A DNA stretch of 64,000 nucleotides, taken from the NCBI RefSeq assembly GCF_036711975.1, contig NC_091970.1, positions 5,711,501 to 5,775,500 of the forward strand, read 5' to 3'. The notes below the pieces were generated by a model, which was not told where the DNA came from, searched no databases, and was given only the letters and a program-made list of their open reading frames with translations. Each line of letters begins with the position of its first letter. Within the stretch, counting starts at the first letter, position 1. This DNA comes from Onthophagus taurus. Its lineage: Eukaryota > Arthropoda > Insecta > Coleoptera > Scarabaeidae. Position numbers and translations under genes: made by a program. Below, piece after piece: positions 12,780-24,914 of this stretch.

Positions 12780-14800
12780 ACATTTTAAGCAAAAAGAATC
12801 GTACATCAAAAACGAATTGAGATATCATGATGAAATAAGAAGCATTTTGAAGAAAATTTAATGTAGAATTAGTGTACCATAAATAATTTCTTAGATTTCA
12901 TAAACGTCGTTGTTATGATATTTTAAACTCAACACTATACGTTTAATTTTCATAGATTTAACCACATAAATTAAAAAGATCGTATCTCAAGAACGATTTG
13001 AGATATCATAACGAAATAACAAGCATTTCAAAGATAATTTAGTACAGATTTAGTGTGCCATAAATAATTTCTTAGGTTCCATGACTTTGGTTGTTAGAAT
13101 TTTTTAAACCCAACTCTGCATCTTCATTTATTTTTTATAAATAGAAATTTATAAACTTGTATCTCAAAAACGAATTGAGATATCATGATGAAATAAGAAG
13201 CGTTTTAAAGCAAATTTAGTGTAGAATAAGTGTACCATAAATAATTTCTTAGATTTCATAAACTCCGTTGTTATGATGTTTTAAACGTAACTCTACACGT
13301 TTAATTTTCATAGATTTAACCACAAATTAAAAAGATCGTATCTCACGAACGATTTGAGATATCATAACGAAATAACAAGCATTTAAAAGATAATTTAGTA
13401 CAGATTTAGTGTGCCATAAATAATTTCTTAGGTTCCATGACTTTGGTTGTTAGAATTTTTTAAACCCAACTCTGCATCTTCATTTATTTTTTATAAATAG
13501 AATTTAGAAACTTGTATCTCAAAAACGAATTGAGATATCATGATGAAATAAGAAGCGTTTTAAAGCAAATTTAGTGTAGAATAAGTGTACCATAAATAAT
13601 TTCTTAGATTTCATAAACTCCGTTGTTATGTTGTTTTAAACTTAACTCTACACGTTTAATTTTCATAGATTTAACCATATAAATTAAAAAGATCGTTTCT
13701 CACGAACGATTTGAGATATCATAACGAAATAACAAGCATTTAAAAGATAATTTAATACAGATTTAGTGTGCCATAAATAATCTCTTAGGTTCCATAACTT
13801 TCGTTGTTAGAATTTTTTAAACCCAACTCTGCATCTTCATTTATTTTTTATAAATAGAATTTAGAAACTTGTATCTCAAAAACGAATTGAGATATCATGA
13901 TGAAATAAGAAGCGTTTTAAAGCAAATTTAGTGTAGAATAAGTGTACCATAAATAATTTCTTAGATTTCATAAACTTCGTTGTTATGATGTTTTAAACTC
14001 AACACTACACGTTTAATTTTCATAGATTTAACCACATAAATTAAAAAGATCGTATCTCACGAACGATTTGAGATATCATAACGAAATAACAAGCATTTAA
14101 AAGATAATTTAGTACAGATTTAGTGTGCCATAAATAATCTCTTAGGTTCCATAACTTTCGTTGTTAGAATTTTTTAAACCCAACTCTGCATCTCCATTTA
14201 TTTTTTATAAATAGAATTTAGAAACTTGTATCTCAAAAACGAATTGAGATATCATGATGAAATAAGAAGCGTTTTAAAGCAAATTTAGTGTAGAATAAGT
14301 GTACCATAAATAATTTCTTAGATTTCATAAACTCCGTTGTTATGTTGTTTTAAACTTAACTCTACACGTTTAATTTTCATAGATTTAACCACAAATTAAA
14401 AAGATCGTATCTCACAAACGATTTGAGATATCATAACGAAATAACAAGCATTTAAAAGATAATTTAGTACAGATTTAGTGTGCCATAAATAATTTCTTAG
14501 GTTCCATGACTTTGGTTGTTAGAATTTTTTAAACCCAACTCTGCATCTTTATTTTTTATAAATAGAAATTTAGAAACTTGTATCTCAAAAACGAATTGAG
14601 ATATCATGATGAAATAAAAAGCGTTTTAAAGCAAATTTAATGTAGAATTAGTGTACCATAAATAATTTCTTAGATTTCATAACCACATAAATTAAAAAGA
14701 TCATATCTCAAGAACGGGTTGTGATATAGCGAAATAACAAGCATTTTAAAGGTAATTAATACAGATTTATTATGCAAATTACAATTTCTTAGATTCAACT
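12780..14800. repeat. Satellite family E, downstream block
   Basis: Same dimeric unit as 8640-10760, with slightly different consensus: many half-units read TCTCACGAACGATTTGAG instead of TCTCAAGAACGATTTGAG, so each block has homogenised separately. It ends within about 50 bp of the stop codon of the minus-strand zinc-finger gene. Confidence 0.92.
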
Positions 14801-14849
14801 CATTTTAAAGGATTTTTATTACCCATTAAAGTATAAAATAAATATTAAA

Positions 14850-16450
14850 TTAAACTTTTGAAGTCACCACATTAACATAATCTGATGCACCTCGAACATC
14901 ATCATTTCCACTCAAATTGTTTAATCTTTTTTGAATTAGGGACGCTTCAGCTTTCTCCAATAACGGATTAGAATGAAACTTCATATAGAGATCTCTAAAA
15001 GCATCCATATCTTTTCCATCAATATCAGCAGTGAAATTATTTTCTTCCAAGGCGTCACTCTCAATGTTTTCCACATCCTCCTGTTTCAAACAAACATCCA
15101 TTTTTGAATTTTCCGTATTTGCTTCAACTTCAATTAAGGGTTGGCATTGTTTTAAATGTTCCTCAAACACCAAGTTATCATAAAAAGGTTTATTACAGTT
15201 TGCGCAAACCGTCGTGTTGAACGAATGGGCGTAGAAATGTACTTGAAGAATCTTTTTTGTGCTTAAAATCTTTTCGCATATAGGACAACACACAGAGTTT
15301 TCGCTGTTTTGAACGAATTGAGTACATCTACATTTATTTATGATTACATGTAACGCAAATTCCCAAATACTGTTGAAATGATGGGAACATTTATAGCAAT
15401 AAAGTTTGAATTTATTGTGTGTGTTAAGATGGTTTCTTAAATCTTGCAAATTCGAATAATATTTAAAACAAAAAGGACATCGTTTATCTGGTAAATCTGG
15501 CTCTATGAAATCCTTAGAATTACATTCATTGTTATGTCTGTCTTTGTCCACATCAATTTTATTGCATTTAAGACATTTATAACAATACAATTGATGAGAA
15601 TTGTAATGTTGTTGTAATAAAACAATATTTAGAAATTCACTTCTACAAAAAACACATTTTAGATCTTGATTAGATCGAAATCTTTTAACCGATCCATTTT
15701 TATTTTTACTAATTTTGTTTTGATCTACATTTACTTCCAAGTTTTCGTCTTCTTCTATGTTTTCAACAGGTTGTGTACATTCATCCTCTTGATTTTTATG
15801 TATTATCATTGATAATTCGGGAGTAATTACTTTGTAACAACTGTAATGTTGCGAATGCATAAATTTCATATGCATTTCAAAGATAACGTTAGAACTAAAA
15901 TTAATATTACACAAAAAACAAGTTAAGAAGCATTTTTTAGTTCTTGAAAGGTGCTCTGTATAATGCCATTTCGATAAAAATAACGATTTACAATTTTCGC
16001 ATACATAAACAGTTTCGTTTGCTTTAATATCTCGAGGTAAACGGTTAATTGATATCTTACAATCTACAATTTGTTCCATTTCTTTATTGGGTACTTTATT
16101 TATATCGTTTAATGTGGTTGTGGGGTTTTCTAATTCTTCTTTTTTGTTCTGTGATAAATCGTTTTCTGTTTTTAAACACATCAATATAAAATCATAAGCT
16201 GTTCTTAACTGAGAGTAACAACTAACGCACATAACGACTTTTGGGTCATTATCAACTCCCTACGGAAAGAATAAACAAATTATTTGGATAACAAAATATA
16301 CAAAAATTATTTTTTTACCAATTCTGGAACACATTTTTGTAATTTTTCTTGTAAAGTTAATTCATTTAGGGATTCTCTCATATTTAATGGAAACGAAATG
16401 GTTTCTGGGTGTAATTGTATATTGCAACATCTACAAGTTAATAAATCCAT
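14850..16450 (-). CDS. ZAD-type C2H2 zinc-finger protein, two exons
   Basis: Exons on the minus strand: 16450-16319 (44 codons) and 16259-14850, phase 0, intron 59 nt; 513 residues. Residues 1-60 give MDLLTCRCC near the start and VVMCVSCYSQLRTAYDF after the intron, matching the paired-cysteine pattern of the ZAD dimerisation domain of insect nuclear zinc-finger proteins. About eight C2H2-like fingers follow, for example YVCENCKSLFLSKWHYTEH, KRCPFCFKYYSNLQDLRNH and SVCCPICEKILSTKKILQVH. Several are irregular, ending in Cys instead of the second His. Linkers are not the TGEKP type. The C-terminal 90 residues are acidic. It is likely a DNA-binding nuclear regulator; targets are unknown. Confidence 0.9.
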
Positions 16451-17325
16451 TATTAAAATGTAATTTGGTGAAAATTGTTTTGAGTTTTAATATTTAGTTA
16501 GGTTAAGTTTGTTTCGTTGACGTTTTAAATGTCACATTTTTTTTTAGGAAAAGTTTAAACATTTATTAAATACATTGTTAATTAATAAATCAGATTTATT
16601 ACAATCCTTCTAATAATATTAATTAATTAATCTTATTTCAAAAATAAGTAAATTATTAAATTAATTTTATTTAAGTTTTTTTACTTAATAGTTATGTTGG
16701 CACCTCTTATCAACTAATAGTTGGTAAGAGATGACGTTGGAAGATGGAGCTAATGTCATAAGAAGTATTCAAAAGTTAATGTAACAATAAAGTTAATAAC
16801 AAATTGCACAACGCCGGTAATTATCTTTACAATTTTACACTTTTCTTTTTCTATATATTTTCCTCATAGATTTAATTTCAGGAATTGACTCCAACTCAAA
16901 AAATCATCGCACCTTTCCTTTAGAAGATGCATCCTTTAGCTTTAGAAGATTCCTTTCCATCGTAAAAATGTATTTTGAATTAATCTCTTTCGATGTTCGG
17001 GGTAGAAATGAAGATATTTAACTGAATAATTGAGGTTAAGGATGGTTGAGCAGAATAAATTGAGGATGTAACTTTTTAATGAAGTCTTTGAGATCAAAGG
17101 TAAGTCATTGAATTTAATCCTCGACTCTTCACTGACGAATTACTTTGAGATTATGAGGCTCAAACATAGGGGTAATCTTCTTTCAGAGGTTTCTAATTAA
17201 TAAGTTTATTAACATAAAGCGACGCTAGATGGCGCTTATTCGAATACCAGCTTTTTATAATGAATTGTCATAAGCAATATCGTAATAGCCTAAATTACTG
17301 GAAATCGCTTCAAAAGATTAAAAGC
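16451..17325. other. Intergenic stretch with a short hairpin and a CTCF-like motif
   Basis: This AT-rich spacer separates two minus-strand genes. A near-palindrome, CTCTTATCAA with TTGGTAAGAG, lies at about 16707-16731. CGCTAGATGGCGCT lies near 17223-17236 and resembles the Drosophila CTCF-type AGATGGCGC motif. Nothing else is supportable. Confidence 0.4.
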
Positions 17326-19103
17326 TTATAAATTCAATGATGTTAATCGAGATATCAGCTTGTAAAGTGGTTTGTTGCTTTGTAAGTACTAAAACAACTA
17401 AAAGTGAATCAAATTTAGTTTATTGAGGGAAAAGTACACAGCTTTATCAACAATTTTTTAACATTTATTAAAAGTTTAAATATTTCTTGATTTCGTAACT
17501 TTTAGGATCCAATTGTGAAAGATGTAAATACCGATCTATTATGATTTTTTGAAAATGAGTGTTGCTTAATATTGATTGCCTGAAAAAGATATCTAATTAG
17601 GGAACAAAAAGTCAAAAAGATTTTGAGACACTCCTCACGTACTTGAAGTTATAGATGGAAAGTATGTAGAAAATAAGCATGTATTAGATGGAGGTGTATT
17701 AAAGGAGGAAGTATTTTTCAAAATCTTCAGTTTGTAACTTTTAGTATCCAATTGCAGAAGATATAAACCCTTTTGTAGTCCTAAAATATAACATTTATTT
17801 AATCATTTTTAAATGATCTAACTTACTTGTGCTACTGCAACATGTGATACTGCCATAAATAAAGGAGTTTGTATTACTAGTGGTTTTTGACATGTAGTAA
17901 GTAATAATAAAACATCGTGTCGTGTTGAAACGTCAGCATCGAACCAATTCAAATTATAAATGGCTATTGACACGGTATTAGCCTGTAATAACAAACTATG
18001 TCAATATTATTTGTTTTATTTTCTAATTTGTGTAATTACCAATGTAGTAAATCGTTCTGCAATGGAATAGCATATTAATATTCCCAAAAAATTTGCTATT
18101 ATAATGATTAAATTTATTAAGTCCTTCGTCTAAAATTATTACACAAATAAGTTAAAAAATACAATATATTAATATGAAATACAAACTATAACAAATTCAG
18201 TAATAGATGTAGTTAATACAAGGGAACAACAAACTTTTATAGGCACAAGGTATCTTACGTAGTAACTACTAGCGAATCGAAACATTCTAAAACAACGTTA
18301 ATTATTTACAAAAACATGAAGAAAACGTATTTATACTATTTACCTGACTATTTTTTGATGATACATGATTAGAGGGCGCAAAACTTTATAGTTCATTTTC
18401 TTGTTTTTGGTTAAAGTTATGTTATCAAGCATCTCGTTAAGGTTATTTATGCGGATAACCAGTAATTCAACCGAATACCAATACAAAACTATTCCAAATA
18501 ACATAATAATCATCATAATGGTGAAAGAATATATTTGAAATAACATTATTAATGTCACTTCCCAGTGGTTCAACTTGAGTGGAACGTAGAATTGATGTAC
18601 CAAACAATTTTTAAAATTTTGATCAATAACACAATCATCTTGAAACATCACAAGATAACTCGCTAGATGTACTACAAATGATCCTCCATAGTTTATCGAT
18701 TTTAATATAATTTTCAAGATTTTATCGACAAATTGAATTCTTTCCGGAACGCCAAATTCATTAAAATCGCTCAACAAATCAATCATATTTAATAAATGGC
18801 GTTTGTTGCGTACTAATTCTAAATTTCCCCATAAGCACAGTGATGCCAGCAAAATAAACTCCACGTAAAATAACAGTTTTATACAATTCGCCTTAAAATC
18901 TAAATATAATCCCAATAGCATCGTTTTGATAATTTTAAATTATACTCACTTGTAATTTCAATTATAAGCGAATAAATCCCCCATAGTATGTTTATAATGA
19001 TTAAAGTAAACGGCGCGAGTCCTCGAAATCCAGTTGAGGTTGGCCAAAAATGATTTTTACGGAAATATTTCTCCACAATATAGAAACCTAAAATGTTCGC
19101 CAT
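17326..19103 (-). CDS. Odorant receptor (insect 7tm_6 family), multi-exon
   Basis: Minus-strand exons: 19103-18950, 18899-18344, 18286-18259, 18129-18040 and 17982-17827, all GT-AG and in phase, 328 residues so far. Hydrophobic segments are spread along exon 1 (FTLIIINILWGIYSLIIEI), exon 2 (several, such as VTLIMLFQIYSFTIMMIIMLFG) and exon 4 (LINLIIIIANFLGILICYS). Exon 5 reads YNLNWFDADVSTRHDVLLLL..QKPLVIQTPLFM, the family's conserved C-terminal region (compare YxxxW, then QKPL). Exon 3 has only 28 nt. The usual last short exon is uncertain: the best in-phase candidate is 17388-17326 (YLQSNKPLYKLISRLTSLNL, stop), giving 348 residues. Otherwise the gene may be C-terminally incomplete. These receptors form ligand-gated channels with Orco in olfactory neurons. 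The first intron is only about 50 nt. Confidence 0.85.
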
Positions 19104-19411
19104 TTCGACCGTTGCTTACCTAAAGACGTAATATTATTGAACGTTGAATAACATCGTAACGGACCGACGCAAGAGTAGTATTAAAAATTTAAACTTACAA
19201 ATTGATTTGTAGTTAATGGTATTTTTATGACACTAAAGTCCTCACATGATCTCTTGTAGCCAATCAAAAGCAGAAATAAAAGTTATATATAATATAGAAT
19301 ATATTATATATCATATATTTTATTAATATAAGTTTCTATATTTCTGGATTAAGTAATTATTAAGCATATGAAATTCTTATACCAAATTAAAGCTGAAAAT
19401 TAAAAAAAAAA

Positions 19412-19928
19412 TCACATATAATCTAATCATTACAATAACATATACAAAAGGGAACAATAAGGTTTTTATTTGACTTAAAGTTGGAAAAGTTGGGGAAAAC
19501 CCCGAGTAAATTATGATTATAAGAGCTAATTAGCTTTAATTTGGTAAAAGAATCATTTTAAAATCTCCATAAATACATAATCCAAAAATTTTTAAATTTT
19601 GGCGAAATTCTGCGCTTTAATATTAATATAAAAACATATTAGAAGTTTATATAGAAGTTAGAATTAATCGGGGATCTCCCCAAACTAACACTAAAATAAT
19701 AAATAACTTATCTAAAAGTGCTTGATTATATTTCTGCTTTGTTTCTGGATCAAATGAAAATCTGATAACTGCGTTTCCTAGAATTCCAAGCATCAATGAA
19801 TCACTCTTCCTTTGAACATAATTTATCCGGGACTTTCCCTAAGCATACAACTATAAGTCAAATAAAAACCTTATTGTTCCCTTTTAATATAATAATTATT
19901 GTTATTTAATGATTAGATTAGATATGTG
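19412..19928. mobile_element. MITE-like element with long imperfect terminal inverted repeats
   Basis: AAAAGGGAACAATAAGG at about 19446 and CCTTATTGTTCCCTTTT at about 19870 form an almost perfect inverted pair of 32 bp. This extends outward through ATCTAATCATTA / TAATGATTAGAT to CACATAT / ATATGTG, giving arms of about 70-75 bp. The core of roughly 370 bp has no coding capacity. It is probably a non-autonomous DNA transposon lying just before the cGAS-like receptor gene. No clear target-site duplication is visible. Confidence 0.65.
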
Positions 19929-20019
19929 CCAAACTATAAAACGATTCAGTTCGAATACTTAGAGATGCAGTTTGTTTTTGTGAATAATCAAGCGAAATAA
20001 ATTTAATAAATCTTTAATA

Positions 20020-21324
20020 ATGGATGGTGTGCTACAAAAAATTAATTCTCAATGTATTTCGTTTTCAGTAGAGGTGGAAAAACGAAATAATAAAATATTA
20101 AAAGATGTAAGTAGATTTCTTTATATTTTTTAATGATTAAAAAAATGTTTAATTTAGGTTTTGGATAAATTCGTTGTCGAATTAAAGAAAGATCCCCTTT
20201 TTAAAGTTTTGTATCAACGCGTTTTTTATGGCGGCAGTTTTTACGATAATCTAAAAGTTGGACAACCCGATGAATTCGATTTAGATTTACTGTTTGTTTT
20301 ACCCAAATCGGTTCGTTTCGAAATGTTGCAAGTTGGTGATTACCCCGGTTTTGTACAATTAAAAGTTAAAAATCCTGAAATTCTAGGGTAAAATAAATAT
20401 ATTTATTACAAAAAATATTTTATTATACCATAATTTTCTTTAGGGATATTTTCCAAAGAAAACTAACAGACAACGGCAATTTAAGTGCCGATAAGTTACG
20501 TCGCTGGATGGAGAGTTTAGTCACGAAAGTTTTATCAACTTTTCCTCTTCAAAACGGTTATTATCAATTATCAGCGGGTGGTTATCAAATGCGCGGTAAA
20601 ATGCGAAAATCCGGCCCTGCACAAACTCTTGAAATAACAAACACTCAACATAACATCATTTTGAATGTCGATTTGGTTCCTTGTTTTCAATTTGATATCG
20701 GATTACTTCCCACGGGGAGTAAATGGCGAAAAAATCCTATTCCATCTAAAAACACGTTCTTCATCGTTCCAAAACGCCCGAAAAACATGGATAAAATATC
20801 CGATTATTACTGGAGATTATCCTTTCAGGAACAAGAAAGAGAATTGATGAATAATAAAAGAAATTTTAAACCCGCTTTGAGACTTATGAAGGTAATTATT
20901 TAAATTAAGATTGAAGATTATCAACATATAATAATTGATTTTATTTAGAAATTACGTGATGTTTGTGGGCACGATGCAATCGCTAGTTACTACATAAAAA
21001 CCGTTTTTTTATGGACGATCGATCGTAATGACACTTCTTATTGGAATGGAACTTTAAGTGATGTTTTTATTAAGGTTAAAACTTAATACAATTATATTAT
21101 TAAAAAAAGTAATATAAAAATGTTTTTAGATGTTAAAAACTTATATAGAGCATTTAGAAAAAGGAAAAATTGAATACTTTTGGGATAAGAATTTGAACCT
21201 TTTAACCATAAGCTCAATAACTTTATCCAACTTTAGTAACAGATTGAAATGCGTTCTTAAAGATATTGAAAGATTTCGTACAACCAATCCAGAAGCGATT
21301 TGCAAATATTTTGGTATTAATTAA
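20020..21324 (+). CDS. cGAS-like receptor / Mab-21 nucleotidyltransferase, five exons
   Basis: Exons 20020-20106, 20158-20387, 20444-20891, 20949-21074 and 21130-21324, all in phase; 361 residues. The nucleotidyltransferase signature is clear: FYGGSFYDN (the GS motif), then PDEFDLDLLF (acidic pair E-x-D) and later ILNVDLVPCFQF (third acid). All three metal-binding acids are present, so the enzyme is probably active. The C-terminal half has the Mab-21 helical region (LRLMKKLRDVCGH, SYYIKTVFLWT, WDKNLNLL). No vertebrate-type zinc thumb is seen, as in insect cGLRs. Family members sense nucleic acids in the cytosol and make cyclic dinucleotides that activate STING. The ligand and product cannot be read from sequence. 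The donor of exon 4 (GTTAAA) is weak. Confidence 0.9.
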
Positions 21325-21416
21325 TTCATTAATGTTGTAAGTACATATTAATTAATTTTTTTGTTATAGATTGTAGAGTTTAAAGTTTAATTTCAACATT
21401 TTTGGTGTCCCAATCA

Positions 21417-21422
21417 AATAAA
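21417..21422 (+). terminator. Poly(A) signal of the cGAS-like receptor gene
   Basis: AATAAA 93 nt after the stop codon and before the next satellite array. Confidence 0.55.
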
Positions 21423-21639
21423 TATGTCGGTTTGATCTAATAAAAATTTTGTTATTACTAAACAGACCTTAATGATTTTTTCAAAAGTTTTTCTGGGAAT
21501 GTTTTGTTCTTTTATGCCCGGGGGAACCTGCGGAGGTGTTATTTATCCTTCAATAACTCGAAAAAGTCTCTTTCTAAGGGTACAAACATTCTTGACTTTC
21601 TCGGATTATAAAGGCTTTCCACGGATCGATCTCATCATA

Positions 21640-22990
21640 TTACAAAAAAACTTTTACAACAAAAGTTGTAGCAAATTTTATTCTTAACAATATTGCTCTG
21701 TTTCACTTTTGCTCTTAGATGCGTCAGTATTGAGAAAAATACAAAAATAAGAAAATGTTATGAATTTATAGTTTTACAAGATTTTAATGGTAATACTCGG
21801 GATTTGAAGTATGTTGCAGAAAAATTTTTAGAACAAAAACCGTAACAAATTTTATTCTTAACAAAATTGCTATCTTACACTTTTGCTCTTAGATGCATAG
21901 ATATCGAGAAAAATACAAAAATATGCAGATTTGCTGAATGCGTTATTGTTTGTAAAACGATGGTAACACTGAGGAATATAAGCATATTGCAGAAACACTT
22001 TTAGAACAAAAGTTGTAGCAAACATCATTCTTAACAATATTGCCCTCTTGCACTTTTGCTCTTAGATGCGTCAATAATGAGAAAAATATAAAAATATGAA
22101 AATTTAAGAAATTTCGTTGTATTAAAAGTTGTTAATGGTATCACTCGGGAATTGAAGCATGTCACAAATAAAATTTTAGAACAAAATTTATAGAAAACTT
22201 TATTCTTAACAATATTGCTCTCTTGCACTTTTGCTCTTATATGCATCAATAATGAGAAAAATATAAAAATATGAAAATTTAAGAAATTTCGTTGTATTAA
22301 AAGTTGGTAATGGTATCACTCGTGAATTGGAGCATATTACTAAAAAACTTTTAGAACGAAAGTTGTAGCAAATTTTATTCTTAACAATATTGCTCCCTTT
22401 CACTTTTAGTCTTAGATGCATAGATATCGAGAGAAATACAAAAATATGCAGATTTGCTGAATTCGTTATTGTTTGTAAAACGATGGTAACACTGAGGAAT
22501 ATAAGCATATTGCAGAAACACTTTTAGAACAAAAGTTGTAGCAAACATCATTCTTAACAATATTGCCCTCTTGCACTTTTGCTCTTAGATGCGTCAATAA
22601 TGAGAAAAATATAAAAATATGAAAATTTAAGAAATTTCGTTGTATTAAAAGTTGTTAATGGTATCACTCATGAATTGGAGCATGTTACTAAAAAACTTTT
22701 AGAACTAAAGTTGTAGCAAATTTTATTCTTAACAATATTGCTCTCTTTCACTTTTACTCTTAGATGGGTCAGTATTGAGAAAAATACAAAAATAACAAAA
22801 TTTAATGAATTTATAGTTTTATAAGATTTTAATGGTAATACTCGGGAATTGGAGTATGTTGCAAAAAAACTTTTTGAACAAAAGTTGTAGCAAATTTTAT
22901 TCTTAACAATATTGCTCTTTTATACTTTTGCTCTCAGATGCGTAAATATCCAGAAAAATACGAAAATTTGGTGAAATCGTTGATTTATAA
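21640..22990. repeat. Satellite family F, eight copies of about 174 bp, diverged relative of family C
   Basis: The core TTCTTAACAATATTGCTC recurs at about 21683, 21855, 22028, 22203, 22377, 22552, 22726 and 22899. The unit shares AAGTTGTAG, CAATATTGCTC, CACTTTTGCTCT-AGATGC and GAGAAAA in the same order and spacing with family C, so the two arrays are homologous. The copies differ more among themselves than those of family C do, suggesting an older array. Confidence 0.9.
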
Positions 22991-23975
22991 TTTATAAGTT
23001 ACCATTAACAATGGAACATGTGCTTTACTTGTACATGAACTGATCAAAATTATATGTACACACTTATTAAGCAGATGTATCCGGCCGATTTAAACAGTTC
23101 AGCAATAATAAGGAAGTATGAAGCGTTTCGATATAAACATGCCAACTTAAATTATAAGAAACTGCGCATGTGCGCAATGTAATAACCTCAAAATTTTACA
23201 AATGACGCTTTAAGATTAACAATTTAAGCACTTCTAACATTGTAAGATTAAGCACTAGGTTTGTTAAGACCCCAATAAAAAGGATAAAAAATTATTTTTA
23301 TTCATTTCCTTTTTTGGTAATGACCTACATTCCAAAATATTAATTAAACGCATGCGCGGAAATTGTGTTGAAGCATTGAATCACAAAATTGATTATAACC
23401 ATGTTATATACATATATATAACTCTCCCTACCTATATATATATAGGTTTGATTTTCTTAGAACCACGTTACAAAATGACAAAATAGAAGAAAAACACGGT
23501 TAGGGGGAACGCCACATTCTCCGCTTATATCCGGCGAGCAGAAATTGGATGTGGTAAATTAATCCAAAACGGAATGATATTGCTTGTTGAGTGTTGTGGA
23601 TGGAGTTACATCCGAATCAATTTCTGCTATCCTGATACATTTACCAACGTTTGTCCGACAGGTTTATATCGCTATTCCTCGAAATAAAAAAAAACTGGAC
23701 GATAAGGAATAAATTAAAAAAAAGGAAGTGGTTGAAAGAAAAGGACCAACATTAATTTTAACAATTTTAAGTTGGCATTCTGTCATTTTAGGTACCAACC
23801 TAAATGTGGATTAAAAATAAAATCCTCTAATCAATAAGTTATTTTTTTGGGATCAATAAAAAGCGGATAATTAGTAAACAACTTTAATGTAAAGTATAAT
23901 CCAACAATAAATACGACCTATTTATGTATTACAAAATAAAAGTAGGAAATAAAAAAAATTGATGTATTACAAATT
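22991..23975. other. Intergenic stretch
   Basis: AT-rich spacer between the satellite and a minus-strand gene. It includes a TATATA-rich patch near 23405-23445 and an inverted pair AGCAGAAATTG (about 23539) / CAATTTCTGCT (about 23619), which may fall in the 3' region of the minus-strand gene. No gene is supported. Confidence 0.4.
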
Positions 23976-24914
23976 TTATGACATACTCATATATTGTATG
24001 GTAGGATAAGTTCTGCAACTCATTTTCGGTGGTGGATACGCTGAATTTTTTTGTAACGCATTCTGTTTATGTGCCGGTACAATAAGAGGCGCGGGCGGTC
24101 TTCTCGTCCATTCCCCACAAACAAGTTGGTTTCTTGAAGGTACTAATAATTGCGCAGTTCCCGAATTGTTGGGCCAATACTCATCGAACGTCGTTTCCGG
24201 TGGAAAATATTGTTTAATATCGGCCAAATCGATGACCGAACAGGTATCGTGCGCGAATAACTGGTTCCGAATTCCTTGTATTTTACAACAAAACTTTAAA
24301 TAACTAAGATCCCACCCCTCCAATTTATACGATTTTAATTTCAACTGATCGATTTCCCCTTCGAAATAAAATAACGGCACATATTTTCGTCCATTTGAAA
24401 CGGCGTAAGGTACAACGGATTCTTTGTTAATAATTACAAACCCCAATCGTTTATCGCAATCCGCTTCTTTCCCTATTAACTTTCCATAACAAATTCTTAA
24501 GAAGTCGTAAAATTCTTTTACGTCGTTAACTTTTATCAACAATTGATTTGCGAAATGATCCCGTCCGAATTGGCCGTCGCAATGGATAAAATTGATTTGG
24601 TTGAGGAGGTTTGCCTCGGCGCTTGTAACGTAAGAACTTTTGACGTTGACACAATTGTCTATATCTTTATTCAAAAATTTTAAATAACAATTTAAAGCGC
24701 CCTGTTCGGCCATTCTAACCGAACAATACTCCTCGTTATTTCGATATATTAAAGGAATGTGTACCATACCCAAAGTAAACCATCCAAACTGTCCCTTTTG
24801 CGATCTTTCATCGATGACGTCACTGTTCGTGGTCTTCAACGTTACGGACGGTTGTGGTGAAGAGGTTAGGATATCTGCCAATGTCATTTTAGTGTCACCG
24901 GATTCTCCACTCAT
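23976..24914 (-). CDS. Uncharacterised single-exon protein, 312 residues
   Basis: An uninterrupted frame from the ATG at 24914 (MSGESGDTKMTLADILTSS) to the stop at 23976. Codon use, balanced composition and higher GC than the flanks mark it as a real gene. Residues 40-280 look like one compact globular domain: GQFGWFTLGMVHIPLIYRN, then FIHCDGQFGRDHF, VKEFYDFLRICYGKLI and YVPLFYFEGEID. The C-terminal 60 residues are Pro-rich and basic (EWTRRPPAPLIVPAHKQ). It has no signal peptide, membrane segment or recognisable zinc finger, although there are about ten scattered cysteines. I do not recognise the family. It is probably a conserved intracellular insect protein. Confidence 0.8.
   Translation of the reverse strand: MSGESGDTKMTLADILTSSPQPSVTLKTTNSDVIDERSQKGQFGWFTLGMVHIPLIYRNNEEYCSVRMAEQGALNCYLKFLNKDIDNCVNVKSSYVTSAEANLLNQINFIHCDGQFGRDHFANQLLIKVNDVKEFYDFLRICYGKLIGKEADCDKRLGFVIINKESVVPYAVSNGRKYVPLFYFEGEIDQLKLKSYKLEGWDLSYLKFCCKIQGIRNQLFAHDTCSVIDLADIKQYFPPETTFDEYWPNNSGTAQLLVPSRNQLVCGEWTRRPPAPLIVPAHKQNALQKNSAYPPPKMSCRTYPTIQYMSMS

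Noticed and set aside
22031-22508. Open frames of 72 and 100 codons on the minus strand
   Set aside because: They lie wholly within satellite F and repeat the same peptide because the DNA repeats.
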